This document shows positions 18,769 to 28,230 of a stretch of 64,000 bases of DNA, piece after piece. The notes under the pieces are model-generated. The model was not told where the DNA came from. It ran no database searches and saw nothing but the letters and a program-made list of their open reading frames with translations. Position numbers and translations under genes: made by a program. The stretch lies in contig NZ_JAGFBU010000006.1 in assembly GCF_017948675.1 (NCBI RefSeq), positions 1 through 64,000 of the forward strand, written 5' to 3'. The stretch is from Flavobacterium flabelliforme. Its GTDB lineage: Bacteria > Bacteroidota > Bacteroidia > Flavobacteriales > Flavobacteriaceae. The number at the start of each line of letters is the position of its first letter. The first letter of the stretch is position 1.

Positions 18769-19410
18769 ATGAAACATATTTCTAGAGATGATATTTCTCA
18801 AATGGAGAAAATAGAAAGATTAAATCTGATCAATTCTTGCACAGGATATAAATCAGCTAACCTAATAGCTACAAAATCTCTGGATGGAGATTCAAATGTT
18901 GCCATATTCAGCAGTGTAACCCATCTAGGAAGTAATCCTGCAATGATTGGTTTTATTATGCGACCTACAACTGTCCCAAGAGACACCTACAAAAACATCA
19001 AGGAAACTGGTTTTTTTACAGTAAATCACATTACATTGGATATGATAAAAGATGCGCATCATACTTCTGCCAATTATGAATGCGGTGTTTCGGAGTTTGA
19101 CAAAACCAATTTAGAAGAAGAGTATAAAAAAGACATAAAAGTTCCATTTGTGAAAGGGAGTCCTGTTCAGCTATATTGCAAATACATTAATGAATATTAT
19201 ATCAAGGAAAATGATACGATTCATGTAATTGCATCTATTGAAAATCTATTTTTTGAGGAAGAATTAGAACATAAAGACGGCTGGTTACAAATTGACAAAG
19301 GAAATGTTGTGGCGCTAAATGGTCTTGATGGGTATTGTTTACCCAAATTAATAGAGCGTTTTCAATACGCACGAAAAGAAATTCCTAGCACGCCTTTTCC
19401 AAAAAACTAA
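18769..19410 (+). CDS. Flavin reductase family protein (FMN-binding split barrel)
   Basis: A 213-residue split-barrel flavoprotein. The first half matches the FMN-binding domain (NLIATKSLDGDSNVAIFSSV, GFIMRPTTVPRDTYKNI), which binds FMN in this family. The next gene starts 2 bp after its stop and encodes an iron-sulfur photolyase-like protein. The pairing suggests a supply of reduced flavin to the photolyase, or a linked light-response role; this is inference. Confidence 0.85.
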   Translation: MKHISRDDISQMEKIERLNLINSCTGYKSANLIATKSLDGDSNVAIFSSVTHLGSNPAMIGFIMRPTTVPRDTYKNIKETGFFTVNHITLDMIKDAHHTSANYECGVSEFDKTNLEEEYKKDIKVPFVKGSPVQLYCKYINEYYIKENDTIHVIASIENLFFEEELEHKDGWLQIDKGNVVALNGLDGYCLPKLIERFQYARKEIPSTPFPKN

Positions 19411-19411
19411 C

Positions 19412-20944
19412 ATGAGAAAACTGCGATTAATTCTTGGCGATCAGTTAAATTCAGAGCATTCCTGGTTTCAAAAAACAGATGAAAACACACTGTATGTTTT
19501 GGCAGAAATGCGTCAAGAAACCGATTATGTAAAACATCACATCCAAAAAGTTGTAGCATTTTTTTTGTCGATGAGAAATTTTTACACATACATAAAAAGT
19601 AAAGGACATAAATCCATTTACTTTGAAATTTCGGATATTGAAAACCCACAAAATTTAGAAAAAATCATTTCTAAATGTATTCAAAAATATAAAATTCAAA
19701 AATTTGAATATCAATTGCCGGATGAATTTCGATTAGACGAAGAGCTAAAAAAGATTTGCTCTAATTTAACCATACCATCACAGGCTTTTGACACGGAACA
19801 CTTTTTTACCAATAGAACTGAACTTTCAGAGTTTTTTCAGGGTAAAAAGCTACTATTGATGGAGAACTTTTATCGTTATATGCGCAAAAAGCATCATATT
19901 CTTATGGATGGATCAACACCTTTAGGCAATCAGTGGAATTTTGATGCTAGTAATCGTAAGAAATACAAAGGTGAAGTTGCAGTTCCTTCAGAAAAAAAAT
20001 TCAAAAAAGAGGTCTCAGAAATAGTTCAGCAAATCAGAGAAGCAGAAATTTCGACTATTGGTAATATTGAATTAAACAGTTTCAGTTGGCCCACTTCACG
20101 CGAACAAAGTTTAGAGGTAGTAGATTACTTCTGTAAAAATTTATTAAAACATTTTGGCGATTATGAAGATGCGATGCATACCGATGAAAAATTTCTTTTT
20201 CATTCTCGCTTGTCCTTTGCGATGAATTCAAAAATGATTTCTCCCAAAGAAGTTATTGAAATCGTAATTTCATATTATCACAAGAACGAATCTAATATTA
20301 CAATTTCACAAATTGAAGGCTTTGTGCGTCAAATATTGGGTTGGCGAGAATATATTAGAGGTATTTATTGGAAAGAAATGCCAAACTACGCTCAAATGAA
20401 TGTCTTGAATAATACCAATAAATTACCTGATTTTTTCTGGACAGGAAAAACAAAGATGAATTGTATGAGTCACGCGATTAATCAAAGTTTAGACGACGCT
20501 TATGCACACCACATACAACGTTTAATGGTTATTGGTAATTTTACCTTACTCATGCAAATACATCCTGACGAAGTAGACGCTTGGTATCTAGGGGTTTATA
20601 TTGACGCCATCGAGTGGGTCGAATTACCTAATACACGTGGTATGTCTCAATATGCTGATGGCGGCATTATAGCAACTAAACCCTACGTTTCTTCAGGTAG
20701 TTATATCAATAAAATGAGTAATAACTGCGCCAAATGCTATTATAATGTAAAAGATAAATTTGGAGAAAAAGCATGCCCTTTTAATACATTGTATTGGAAT
20801 TTTCTAGATGAGAAAAAAGAATATTTCAAAGGAAATCAACGAATGGGAATGATGCTAAATATGTTGAATAAAATAAGTCCTGAAGAACTGTATAAAATTA
20901 AAATAAAAGCAAATGAAATAATTGAAAATATGGATTCTTACTAA
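19412..20944 (+). CDS. Iron-sulfur bacterial cryptochrome/photolyase (FeS-BCP)
   Basis: A 510-residue protein of the deoxyribodipyrimidine photolyase-related group, which binds FAD, a lumazine-type antenna and a [4Fe-4S] cluster in known members. The N-terminal LRLILGDQLN is characteristic. Cysteines typical of the cluster occur at MNCMSH and NNCAKCYYNVKDKFGEKACPF. The WYLGVYIDAIEWVELPNTRGMSQYAD segment is the FAD-binding core. Repair of (6-4) photoproducts or a sensory function are both possible for this group. Confidence 0.9.
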   Translation: MRKLRLILGDQLNSEHSWFQKTDENTLYVLAEMRQETDYVKHHIQKVVAFFLSMRNFYTYIKSKGHKSIYFEISDIENPQNLEKIISKCIQKYKIQKFEYQLPDEFRLDEELKKICSNLTIPSQAFDTEHFFTNRTELSEFFQGKKLLLMENFYRYMRKKHHILMDGSTPLGNQWNFDASNRKKYKGEVAVPSEKKFKKEVSEIVQQIREAEISTIGNIELNSFSWPTSREQSLEVVDYFCKNLLKHFGDYEDAMHTDEKFLFHSRLSFAMNSKMISPKEVIEIVISYYHKNESNITISQIEGFVRQILGWREYIRGIYWKEMPNYAQMNVLNNTNKLPDFFWTGKTKMNCMSHAINQSLDDAYAHHIQRLMVIGNFTLLMQIHPDEVDAWYLGVYIDAIEWVELPNTRGMSQYADGGIIATKPYVSSGSYINKMSNNCAKCYYNVKDKFGEKACPFNTLYWNFLDEKKEYFKGNQRMGMMLNMLNKISPEELYKIKIKANEIIENMDSY

Positions 20945-20956
20945 ATCATTGAATAA

Positions 20957-21006
20957 ACAAAAAAGAGTGTTTGAATTCTTTATGAATCCAAACACTCCTC
21001 TTTGTA
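20957..21006 (+). terminator. Terminator after the photolyase gene
   Basis: The stem AAGAGTGTTTG/CAAACACTC with a 15-nt loop is followed by CTCTTT. It lies about 15 nt past the stop and before the convergent glycine-zipper gene, so it may act on both. Confidence 0.7.
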
Positions 21007-21019
21007 TTTAATAAAAACT

Positions 21020-21454
21020 CTAGTTCTTTTTCTTTCCATCTATAATTGCTCCTGTACCAGCACCAACTCCTGCTCCTGCAATACCACCTATTATAGCTCC
21101 TTCTCCTTTTCTCTTGCTTATAATTGCTCCTGTTGCAGCTCCTACACCAGCTCCAATAACAGCTCCTTTTGCAGTATTACTCCAACCTTTCTTTTTGGTT
21201 GTAGTAGAACTTGTTGTAGTAGTTGTTTGTGCAGGCGCCTGATGATTTACTACAATTACTTCTTTTTTAGTTTCAACTTTAGCTTCTTCCACTTTTGCCA
21301 TCTCTACTTGCATAGAATCAATCACTCTTTGTTTTTCTAAAACAACTTTCATAGAATCAACGGTTGCTTCTTTAGCCACTTGAACATCATTTTTTCCTTG
21401 ATTTTGACAAGAAACGATCAATAAAGACGCTAAAAATAAGTATAATGCTTTCAT
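21020..21454 (-). CDS. Glycine-zipper lipoprotein
   Basis: A 144-residue protein: lipoprotein signal with the Cys in LLIVSCQN (about residue 16), a charged coiled linker rich in Val, Lys and Glu (about 25-70), a Thr-rich stretch, then a glycine-zipper region made of GAVIGAGVGAATGAII and GAIIGGIAGAGVGAGTGAII. Such domains insert into or associate with membranes and resemble YMGG-like proteins. The role is unknown. Confidence 0.85.
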   Translation of the reverse strand: MKALYLFLASLLIVSCQNQGKNDVQVAKEATVDSMKVVLEKQRVIDSMQVEMAKVEEAKVETKKEVIVVNHQAPAQTTTTTSSTTTKKKGWSNTAKGAVIGAGVGAATGAIISKRKGEGAIIGGIAGAGVGAGTGAIIDGKKKN

Positions 21455-21510
21455 AATTTTAATTTTAATAATATATAACGCAAAGAAACATATTATACAT
21501 TTAATAAAGG

Positions 21511-21562
21511 TTATATAATTACAGGGAATGCTTATATAATTATAGTAAATCCTTATATAATT
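21511..21562. promoter_or_regulatory. Three TTATATAATT direct repeats with 21-bp period
   Basis: TTATATAATT occurs at 21511, 21532 and, with one base less conserved, 21553. The 21-bp period is about two helical turns. The array lies between the glycine-zipper gene (start 21454, minus) and the envelope gene (start 21666, plus). It could bind a dimeric regulator; no binding protein can be named. Confidence 0.35.
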
Positions 21563-21665
21563 TTAGCTAAAGTTCTATTGGCATTAAAAATAGTTGTTAA
21601 TTTAGAATATAAAATGAAAAATAGTAGTTTTATATTACTTATAAAAGCTAAGAAATTAAAAATTC

Positions 21666-23228
21666 ATGACTACCTTAAAAAAAATCGTGCTCATTATAGT
21701 TAGTCTAATTACTATAATTGTACTTCTAAATTTTGGATTAAATTTTTGGATTGACAGACAACTTCCTCAAATTATTTCTGAAAACAATCCAACTCCATAC
21801 GCCTTTACTTATAGAGACTTAAAAGTTGATCTTTTATCAAAAAACATCAAAGCATCTCATTTAACTATTAGTCCTAAAAGTAAATCACAAGACAGTTTAA
21901 AAAAAATTGGAATTTATGCTAAAATAGAGTCCATAGAAATCATAGATTTTAAAATTTGGGATCTTGTTTTCAGCAAACGCATCAAAGCAAATAGTATAAA
22001 AATAAATTCTCCAGAAGCGTTCCTGTATAAAAATACTGAGAACGCCATTAATGATTCTAAAAATATAGGCTCAGAAGTAGTTAAACCATTTGAAGAAATT
22101 ATAGTTGTTTCAAAAATGGAAGTAAATAAGGGTAGCGTAACTTTTATATATACAAAAACTAAAAAACCCATTTTAAGTCTCAAAAATCTGAATTTACAAA
22201 TTGATGGGATAGTTATCACAGATGATATATTAAAACAAAAAATTCCTTTTCAGTATAAAACCTATGAATTAACCGCTGACAGCATCTATTATAGAGTAAG
22301 TAATGTTTACCATCTTAGAGCTAACAATTTTAAAGCAACTACAGAAAATATAACTTTAAAAAAATTCGAATTAATTCCAGAATACAGCCGTAGCGAATTT
22401 GTTAAGAAATTAGACAAAGAGAAAGATCTTTTTACATTGCGATCCGAAAGTATTGCAGTAAATGCTATGGATTGGGGATTTAAGGATGATAAACTTTTTT
22501 TCAACGCTAATTCGGTTAAAATTGATCAATTAGCAGCAAACATTTACCGAAATAAATTACCAGCTGATGATTTGAGTAAAAAACCTTTATACAGTAAACT
22601 GCTACGGGATTTAAAATTCCCTCTAAAATTAGATACATTAGCCATACGAAATTCTGTTTTAGTCTATGAAGAAGAATTGAACTTTCAGAAAGGTCCAGGA
22701 GTATTGAAATTTAATAATTTTAATCTAACCGCAACACATATTCAAAGTGGTTATGGTCAAAAAAAGTTAAAAAATGTCAATATTGACATTGATTGCAAAT
22801 TCATGAAAAACTCACCTTTTAAAGTGAACTGGACATTTAATGTTCTAGACAAACAAGATCGTTTTATAATGCATGGTGAAGTTTCAAATTTAAACACCAA
22901 CGATTTATATCAGTTTACTAAACCTTACATTAATGCAACAACTCAAGGAATATTTGACAAATTAAAATTTACTATAAAAGGAAATGATATTAATTCCTAT
23001 GAAAATGCTTCTCTACAATACCATGATTTAAAAGTGACATTATACAAAAAAGGGAAACCAGAGCAGAAAAATAAAATTAAAAGCGCATTGGCCAATTTAA
23101 TTCTTAAAAATGATTCTAAAGGAGAAGAAATACAAACTAAAGCAACTGTTGAGCGTGTGCAAGAAAAATCCTTTTTCAATTTTTTATGGATTAATATTGC
23201 AGCGGTACTAAAACAAATTTTAATATAA
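21666..23228 (+). CDS. Large AsmA/DUF748-like envelope protein
   Basis: A 520-residue protein with one N-terminal membrane helix (about 5-26) and a long beta-rich extracytoplasmic region with repeated short strands (KASHLTISPKS, NKGSVTFIYTKTKKPILSLKNL). The architecture resembles AsmA/DUF748 repeating beta-groove proteins that move lipids between membranes. There is no other strong motif. The envelope assignment is well supported; the lipid-transfer role is inference. Confidence 0.65.
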   Translation: MTTLKKIVLIIVSLITIIVLLNFGLNFWIDRQLPQIISENNPTPYAFTYRDLKVDLLSKNIKASHLTISPKSKSQDSLKKIGIYAKIESIEIIDFKIWDLVFSKRIKANSIKINSPEAFLYKNTENAINDSKNIGSEVVKPFEEIIVVSKMEVNKGSVTFIYTKTKKPILSLKNLNLQIDGIVITDDILKQKIPFQYKTYELTADSIYYRVSNVYHLRANNFKATTENITLKKFELIPEYSRSEFVKKLDKEKDLFTLRSESIAVNAMDWGFKDDKLFFNANSVKIDQLAANIYRNKLPADDLSKKPLYSKLLRDLKFPLKLDTLAIRNSVLVYEEELNFQKGPGVLKFNNFNLTATHIQSGYGQKKLKNVNIDIDCKFMKNSPFKVNWTFNVLDKQDRFIMHGEVSNLNTNDLYQFTKPYINATTQGIFDKLKFTIKGNDINSYENASLQYHDLKVTLYKKGKPEQKNKIKSALANLILKNDSKGEEIQTKATVERVQEKSFFNFLWINIAAVLKQILI

Positions 23229-23234
23229 AATTGA

Positions 23235-23273
23235 ACAACGGGTTTAGAAATAATTTATTCCTAAACCCGTTGT
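23235..23273. terminator. Terminator between the envelope gene and kynU
   Basis: The stem ACAACGGGTTTAG/CTAAACCCGTTGT encloses a 12-nt AT-rich loop and is followed by GGTTT. It separates two convergent genes and can serve both. Confidence 0.75.
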
Positions 23274-23300
23274 TGGTTTAATTAAAAAAATGGAATTTAT

Positions 23301-24581
23301 TTACCTCACTTCTTGAATACCTCTTTTTAATATTTGACCAAAAGAATACATATCAACAAAAGAGCTATATAAAGGTACTGGTGCTAGACGGATAACGTTA
23401 GGTTCGCGCCAATCCGTAATCACTCCGTTTTTCATTAGATAATCAAATAAGCTTCGTCCTTCACCATGAAGTAAAACTGACAATTGGGATGCTCTTTCTA
23501 ATGGGTTTGAGGGAGTAATTATTTCAAAATTTCCATCAAGTTCTTTAGCAATTTCTTTTAGGATAAATTCTAAATAAGAGGTAATTAAATCTCTTTTCTG
23601 AATTAAAGCATCCATTCCTATTTCATCAAACATTTCTACCGATGCTAAATAAGGCGCTAGCGAAAGAATTGGAAGATTGCTTATTTGCCAACCATCGGCG
23701 CCATGAACCGGATTAAAAACAGGTTCCATTTTAAAACGGCGTTCTTTATTATGTCCCCACCAACCTGCAAATCGTGGTAATTGGTCATTATGATGGTGTT
23801 TTTCGTGAACAAAGCATCCTGAAGCATTTCCAGGTCCCGAATTCATGTATTTATAACTGCACCAAGCTGCAAAATCTACATTCCAATCGTGGAGTTCTAA
23901 TTTCACATTTCCTGCAGCGTGTGCTAAATCCCAGCCAACATAAGCTCCTACTTTATGACCTGCAGCTGTAATCGTTTTCATGTCAAAAACTTGTCCCGTG
24001 TAATAATTTACTCCGCCTAATAAAACCAAAGCTAACTCGTCTCCTACTTCTTCAATTTTAGCCAAAATATCTTCTAAACGAATATTATGTTCGCCATCAC
24101 GACGTTTAATTTCAACAATGGTGTCATCCATTTTATAGCCATGAAAATGAACTTGGCTTTGAAACATATATTGATCTGATGGAAATGCCTTTTCTTCGCA
24201 AATAATTTTAAATCTGGTTTTTGTAGGTCTGTAAAAAGAAACCATCATTAAATGAAGATTTACAGTTAACGTATTCATTACCGTAACTTCAGAAGGCAAA
24301 GCGCCTACTATTTTGCTCAAAGGATTGGCAAAACGTTCATGATAGTCCCACCAAGGTTTTTCAGCATAAAAGTGTCCTTCAACGGCAAGATTTGCCCAAT
24401 CGTTCATTACTTCATCAACATATTTTTTTGTACGCTTGGGTTGCAAACCCAGAGAATTTCCTGTAAAATAAATTACTTTTTCTTCATTAACTTTAGGATA
24501 AATAAACTCCTGTTGGTATTTGTTTAAATCATCTTTTGCATCTAATTCTTTGGCAAATTCAAGCGTATTTTTGAAAGTCAT
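23301..24581 (-). CDS. kynU: Kynureninase
   Basis: A 426-residue PLP-dependent hydrolase that splits kynurenine or 3-hydroxykynurenine to anthranilate or 3-hydroxyanthranilate plus alanine. It has the family segments IYFTGNSLGLQPKRT, YAEKPWWDYHERFANPL, and the PLP lysine in CSYKYMNSGPGNASG. The kmo gene at 14.8 kb supplies its preferred substrate. No 3-hydroxyanthranilate dioxygenase gene is in the window, so the next step toward NAD must be elsewhere if present. Confidence 0.95.
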   Translation of the reverse strand: MTFKNTLEFAKELDAKDDLNKYQQEFIYPKVNEEKVIYFTGNSLGLQPKRTKKYVDEVMNDWANLAVEGHFYAEKPWWDYHERFANPLSKIVGALPSEVTVMNTLTVNLHLMMVSFYRPTKTRFKIICEEKAFPSDQYMFQSQVHFHGYKMDDTIVEIKRRDGEHNIRLEDILAKIEEVGDELALVLLGGVNYYTGQVFDMKTITAAGHKVGAYVGWDLAHAAGNVKLELHDWNVDFAAWCSYKYMNSGPGNASGCFVHEKHHHNDQLPRFAGWWGHNKERRFKMEPVFNPVHGADGWQISNLPILSLAPYLASVEMFDEIGMDALIQKRDLITSYLEFILKEIAKELDGNFEIITPSNPLERASQLSVLLHGEGRSLFDYLMKNGVITDWREPNVIRLAPVPLYSSFVDMYSFGQILKRGIQEVR

Positions 24582-24705
24582 CTTTTATATTTTGAAATGT
24601 AAAAATAACAAAAAAGAAAATAAACGAAAGTTAATTTTAACAGGAATAAAAAACAAATTCTTAAATAGTAATTCAAATCCTACTAACAGTGGCCTAATAA
24701 TTGAT

Positions 24706-24713
24706 TATATTTG
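24706..24713 (+). promoter_or_regulatory. Possible -7 box for the SIMPL gene
   Basis: TATATTTG matches TAnnTTTG and lies 23 bp before the ATG at 24737. No clear -33 element sits at the expected distance. Confidence 0.4.
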
Positions 24714-24736
24714 ATTAACTATAAATCATAGATCTA

Positions 24737-25471
24737 ATGCTTAAAAACAGTTTAAACGTAATTATTATAGCTCTAGCTGTGGTGATTTCCTCCTATTTAT
24801 TTTCGAATGCTTTTCAGAATCGAAACAAAAGTAATGATACAATTAGTGTAACAGGATCAGGAAAGAAAGATTTTGTCTCGGACTTAATTGTTTGGAGTGG
24901 TTCTTTTTCTAAAAAAAGCATGACTTTGAAAGAAGCCTATGCTGCATTAGATTCTGACAGAGAAAAAATAAAAACTTACTTATCCGGAAAAGGGATTGCA
25001 GCTAATGAAATGGTATTTTCGGCAGTGAGTTTTAACAAGGATATCGAAACTACGTACAATGAAAATGGTACAACTCGCCAACAAATTTTTACCGGTTTTA
25101 CCTTGACACAAAGTGTAAGCATTCAGTCTAAAGAAGTTAATAAAGTTGAAGAGTTATCAAGACAGTCAAGTGAGTTAATTAATTCTGGAGTCGAATTTTA
25201 TTCTAATGCACCAGAGTATTACTATACTAAACTGGCGGAATTAAAAATAAAAATGATTGCTGAAGCTACTAAAGATGCTAGCGTAAGAGCAAAAAGTATT
25301 GCTGAAAATGCCGATGCCAGTCTAGGAAATCTAAAAAAATCAGACATGGGTGTTTTTCAGATAACGGGTCAAAACTCCTCAGAGGACTTTTCATATGGAG
25401 GTTCCTTTAACACGCAGTCTAAAAATAAAACTGCTAATATTACTGTTCGTTTAGTGTATCAAGTGAATTAA
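24737..25471 (+). CDS. SIMPL (DUF541) domain protein
   Basis: A 244-residue protein with an N-terminal membrane or signal helix (about 6-24) and a SIMPL/DUF541 domain: ISVTGSGKKDFVSDLIVWS is the standard family opening, and IAENADASLGNLKKSDMGVF the helix near the end. Members are periplasmic or surface proteins of unclear function. It is monocistronic. Confidence 0.88.
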   Translation: MLKNSLNVIIIALAVVISSYLFSNAFQNRNKSNDTISVTGSGKKDFVSDLIVWSGSFSKKSMTLKEAYAALDSDREKIKTYLSGKGIAANEMVFSAVSFNKDIETTYNENGTTRQQIFTGFTLTQSVSIQSKEVNKVEELSRQSSELINSGVEFYSNAPEYYYTKLAELKIKMIAEATKDASVRAKSIAENADASLGNLKKSDMGVFQITGQNSSEDFSYGGSFNTQSKNKTANITVRLVYQVN

Positions 25472-25513
25472 ATAATTCTCATTGAAATACTATTTATCCT
25501 TTGTAATATAAAC

Positions 25514-25598
25514 TGTGTGAGTGATGGAAGTGGCATCCTTTGTTTTCTTGATAAAGAAAATAAAGATATAGCGAACAGCACGACCCTTGGGGCACACC
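25514..25598 (-). repeat. Dispersed repeat family A, copy 2
   Basis: On the minus strand it reads GGTGTGCCCC, AAGGGTCGTGCTGTTCGC, TATATCTTTATTTTCTT, a short loop, the complementary AAGAAAATA-type arm, then GGATGCCACTTCCATCACTC. These landmarks match the copies at 46359, 33710 and 55985. The inner stem sequence differs from all of them but is still self-complementary. Confidence 0.75.
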
Positions 25599-25636
25599 AA
25601 AAAAAAACTCGCCAATATTGACGAGTTTTTTTTTGA
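25599..25636. terminator. Bidirectional terminator SIMPL / queA
   Basis: The stem ACTCG...CAAT/ATTG...CGAGT has runs of eight to nine A and T on its two sides and lies between convergent genes. Confidence 0.85.
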
Positions 25637-25655
25637 AATCTAAAATATTTTCAGA

Positions 25656-26705
25656 TTATATAATTAACATGGCATCTCCGTAAGAATAGAATTTGTATCC
25701 TTCTTCGATTGCTTCTGCGTAAGCTTTCTTCATTAAATCATGTCCGCAAAATGCAGAAACCATCATCAATAATGTTGATTTTGGCGTATGAAAATTAGTA
25801 ATCATACAAGTTGGAATCGTAAAATCATGCGGAGGGAAAACGAATTTATTAGTCCAACCGTCAAAAGGATTCAACGTATTTTGAGACGAAACTGAACTTT
25901 CAACAGCACGCATAGAAGTAGTTCCTACGGTACAAATACGTTTCTTTTTTGACTTAGCTTCATTTACAATGTCACACGCTTCTTGAGTAATTTTTAGTTC
26001 CTCAGAATCCATTTTGTGTTTTGATAAATCTTCAACCTCAACTGGATTAAAAGTTCCTAAACCTACGTGAAGTGTAACTTCAGCAAATTTAATTCCTTTA
26101 ATTTCAAGTTTTTTCAATAAATGTTTAGAGAAGTGCAAACCTGCAGTTGGTGCTGCAACAGCTCCTTCTTCTTTTGCATAAATCGTTTGGTAACGTTCTG
26201 CATCTTCTGGCGTTACGTCTCTTGAAATGTATTTTGGTATTGGAGTTTCTCCCAATTCTGTCAATTTATTTCTGAATTCTTCGTAAGAACCGTCGTAAAG
26301 AAAACGCAATGTTCTTCCACGAGAAGTAGTATTGTCGATAACCTCAGCAACTAGCGAGTCGTCATCCCCAAAATATAATTTGTTTCCGATTCTTATTTTA
26401 CGTGCTGGATCAACTAAAACGTCCCAAAGTCTTTGCTCAGAATTTAATTCTCTAAGTAAAAAAACTTCGATTCTTGCTCCCGTTTTTTCTTTATTTCCAT
26501 ACAAACGAGCTGGAAAAACCTTCGTATTATTCAGAATTAAAACATCGCCTTCATCAAAATAATCGATAACATCTTTGAACATTTTGTGTTCTATAGTTTG
26601 CTTTTTACGATCAATAACCATTAGACGTGCTTCGTCTCTGTTTTCAGCAGGATACTCTGCAAGTAATTCTTTTGGCAAGTCGAATTGAAAATGTGATAAT
26701 TTCAT
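25656..26705 (-). CDS. queA: tRNA preQ1(34) S-adenosylmethionine ribosyltransferase-isomerase
   Basis: A 349-residue enzyme of queuosine synthesis; it moves a ribosyl group from SAM to preQ1 on tRNA. The family motifs are plain: [21 protein letters not shown] at the start, [39 protein letters not shown] and [16 protein letters not shown]. It has its own promoter at 26779-26810. The queE gene is near 3.5 kb. Confidence 0.95.
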   Translation of the reverse strand: MKLSHFQFDLPKELLAEYPAENRDEARLMVIDRKKQTIEHKMFKDVIDYFDEGDVLILNNTKVFPARLYGNKEKTGARIEVFLLRELNSEQRLWDVLVDPARKIRIGNKLYFGDDDSLVAEVIDNTTSRGRTLRFLYDGSYEEFRNKLTELGETPIPKYISRDVTPEDAERYQTIYAKEEGAVAAPTAGLHFSKHLLKKLEIKGIKFAEVTLHVGLGTFNPVEVEDLSKHKMDSEELKITQEACDIVNEAKSKKKRICTVGTTSMRAVESSVSSQNTLNPFDGWTNKFVFPPHDFTIPTCMITNFHTPKSTLLMMVSAFCGHDLMKKAYAEAIEEGYKFYSYGDAMLII

Positions 26706-26778
26706 TTTTGTTTTTTGTTTAAAAGATTAAATCCCTCGGCAAAAATATTGCCCCAAATTATAAACTTATATAGGACTG

Positions 26779-26810
26779 CAAATATACGACTGTGAGATAG
26801 GCGTTGTCAA
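26779..26810 (-). promoter_or_regulatory. Bacteroidota-type promoter of queA
   Basis: The minus strand shows TTG (26810-26808), a 21-base spacer and TATATTTG (26786-26779), which matches TTG-N(17-23)-TAnnTTTG. The start codon is at 26705. Confidence 0.7.
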
Positions 26811-26898
26811 GTGTTTTGCTGTTTAATTTAAAAACTAAGTCGCAAAGTCACAAAATATCAGCTATTTAACCCGCAAACATTGACAATTATTGACTAAT

Positions 26899-28131
26899 TT
26901 AAGAAATAAAAAAGCCTAAACTTTTCATATCTTCCCAGAAATCAGGATACGATTTTGAAACTACATCAGCGTTTTCAATTATAATAGGCACTTTTAAAGC
27001 TAAAGGAGCAAATGCCATTGCCATTCTGTGGTCGTTATAAGTGGCAATTTTTACATTGTGATTAATTGTATTTGATGGTTGTAATGTTAAACTATCATTA
27101 GTTACAGAAATAGTTGCCCCTAGTTTAGTAAGCTCTACTCTTAATGCTTCTAGGCGATCTGTTTCTTTTATTTTTAATGTATGAAGTCCTGTTAGATGAC
27201 AACCTATTCCTAATCCTAAACAAGTTACCACAATGGTTTGTGCAATATCTGGAGTGTTATTAAGATCTAAATTTAAAATTTCAGGTTTAAAGTTTGGCAC
27301 TTTACTCAAAGACAACGTATTGTTTTCGAAATTCGAAATAACGCCCATTTTCTTGTAAATTTCGACCAAAGCTGAATCGCCTTGTAAACTATTTTCTTTA
27401 TAGCTCGTTAATGTAATAGAAGCCGTTTCTGATAAAGCAACCAAACTAAAAAAATACGAAGCCGAACTCCAATCGGACTCTACCACCATTTCTTTAGTTT
27501 CTACTTCTTGTTTTGGAAAGACTTTGATTATATTCCCTTCAAAACTAGTTTGGATATCAAGATCATTCAGCAAAGCTAATGTCATTTTGATATATGGAAC
27601 TGAGGTGATTTCACCAACGAGAGTCAATTCAATCCCATTGTCTAATTTTGGCGCAATTAATAAAAGTGCCGAAATATATTGGCTGCTGACATTAGCAGGA
27701 ATACTAACTTTATTACTTGTGATTTTTTGTCCTTTAATGCGAATAGGAGGAAAACCTTCTTGTTTTTCATAGGTAATTTGGGCACCCAATTGTTTTAGCG
27801 CATCAACCAAAACTTTAATGGGGCGTTCTGTCATTCTTTGTGAACCCGTCAAGACGACTTCACGTCCTTCTTGTGTAGCAAAATAAGCAGTTAAAAAACG
27901 CATTGCAGTTCCTGCATGATGAATATCTAGATCCCTTGTTTCTCGAAATGACAAATCAGCATTTAATGCTTTTTGCATCACTTCACTATCATCGGAATTA
28001 GAAGTATTCGCCAAAGTGATATTAGGGAATAACGCTTGTAATAATAATAATCGGTTGGTTTCGCTTTTCGAGCCAGTAACGGCAATCTGAGCTTTTAAAT
28101 TAGAATGGATAGTTTGTAACAGTAAATTCAT
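26899..28131 (-). CDS. aroA: EPSP synthase (3-phosphoshikimate 1-carboxyvinyltransferase)
   Basis: A 410-residue enzyme of the shikimate pathway that joins shikimate-3-phosphate and phosphoenolpyruvate. Motifs: TGSKSETNRLLLLQAL near the start, HHAGTAMRFLTAYF, ERPIKVLVDALKQLGA and KESDRL-type KETDRLEALRVELTKLG. I set the start at 28131 (MNLLLQ); the frame stays open to 28179 but that part is AT-rich intergenic in character. The gene is not in the pheA operon but serves the same pathway. Confidence 0.92.
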   Translation of the reverse strand: MNLLLQTIHSNLKAQIAVTGSKSETNRLLLLQALFPNITLANTSNSDDSEVMQKALNADLSFRETRDLDIHHAGTAMRFLTAYFATQEGREVVLTGSQRMTERPIKVLVDALKQLGAQITYEKQEGFPPIRIKGQKITSNKVSIPANVSSQYISALLLIAPKLDNGIELTLVGEITSVPYIKMTLALLNDLDIQTSFEGNIIKVFPKQEVETKEMVVESDWSSASYFFSLVALSETASITLTSYKENSLQGDSALVEIYKKMGVISNFENNTLSLSKVPNFKPEILNLDLNNTPDIAQTIVVTCLGLGIGCHLTGLHTLKIKETDRLEALRVELTKLGATISVTNDSLTLQPSNTINHNVKIATYNDHRMAMAFAPLALKVPIIIENADVVSKSYPDFWEDMKSLGFFIS

Positions 28132-28230
28132 GTTATAATTATGAGTTTTGAATTTCGAATTATGGTTAGCATAATTCAAGTTTGCAATTTAACATTCCTC
28201 CTTTATAATTCATAATTTGAAAACTACAAA

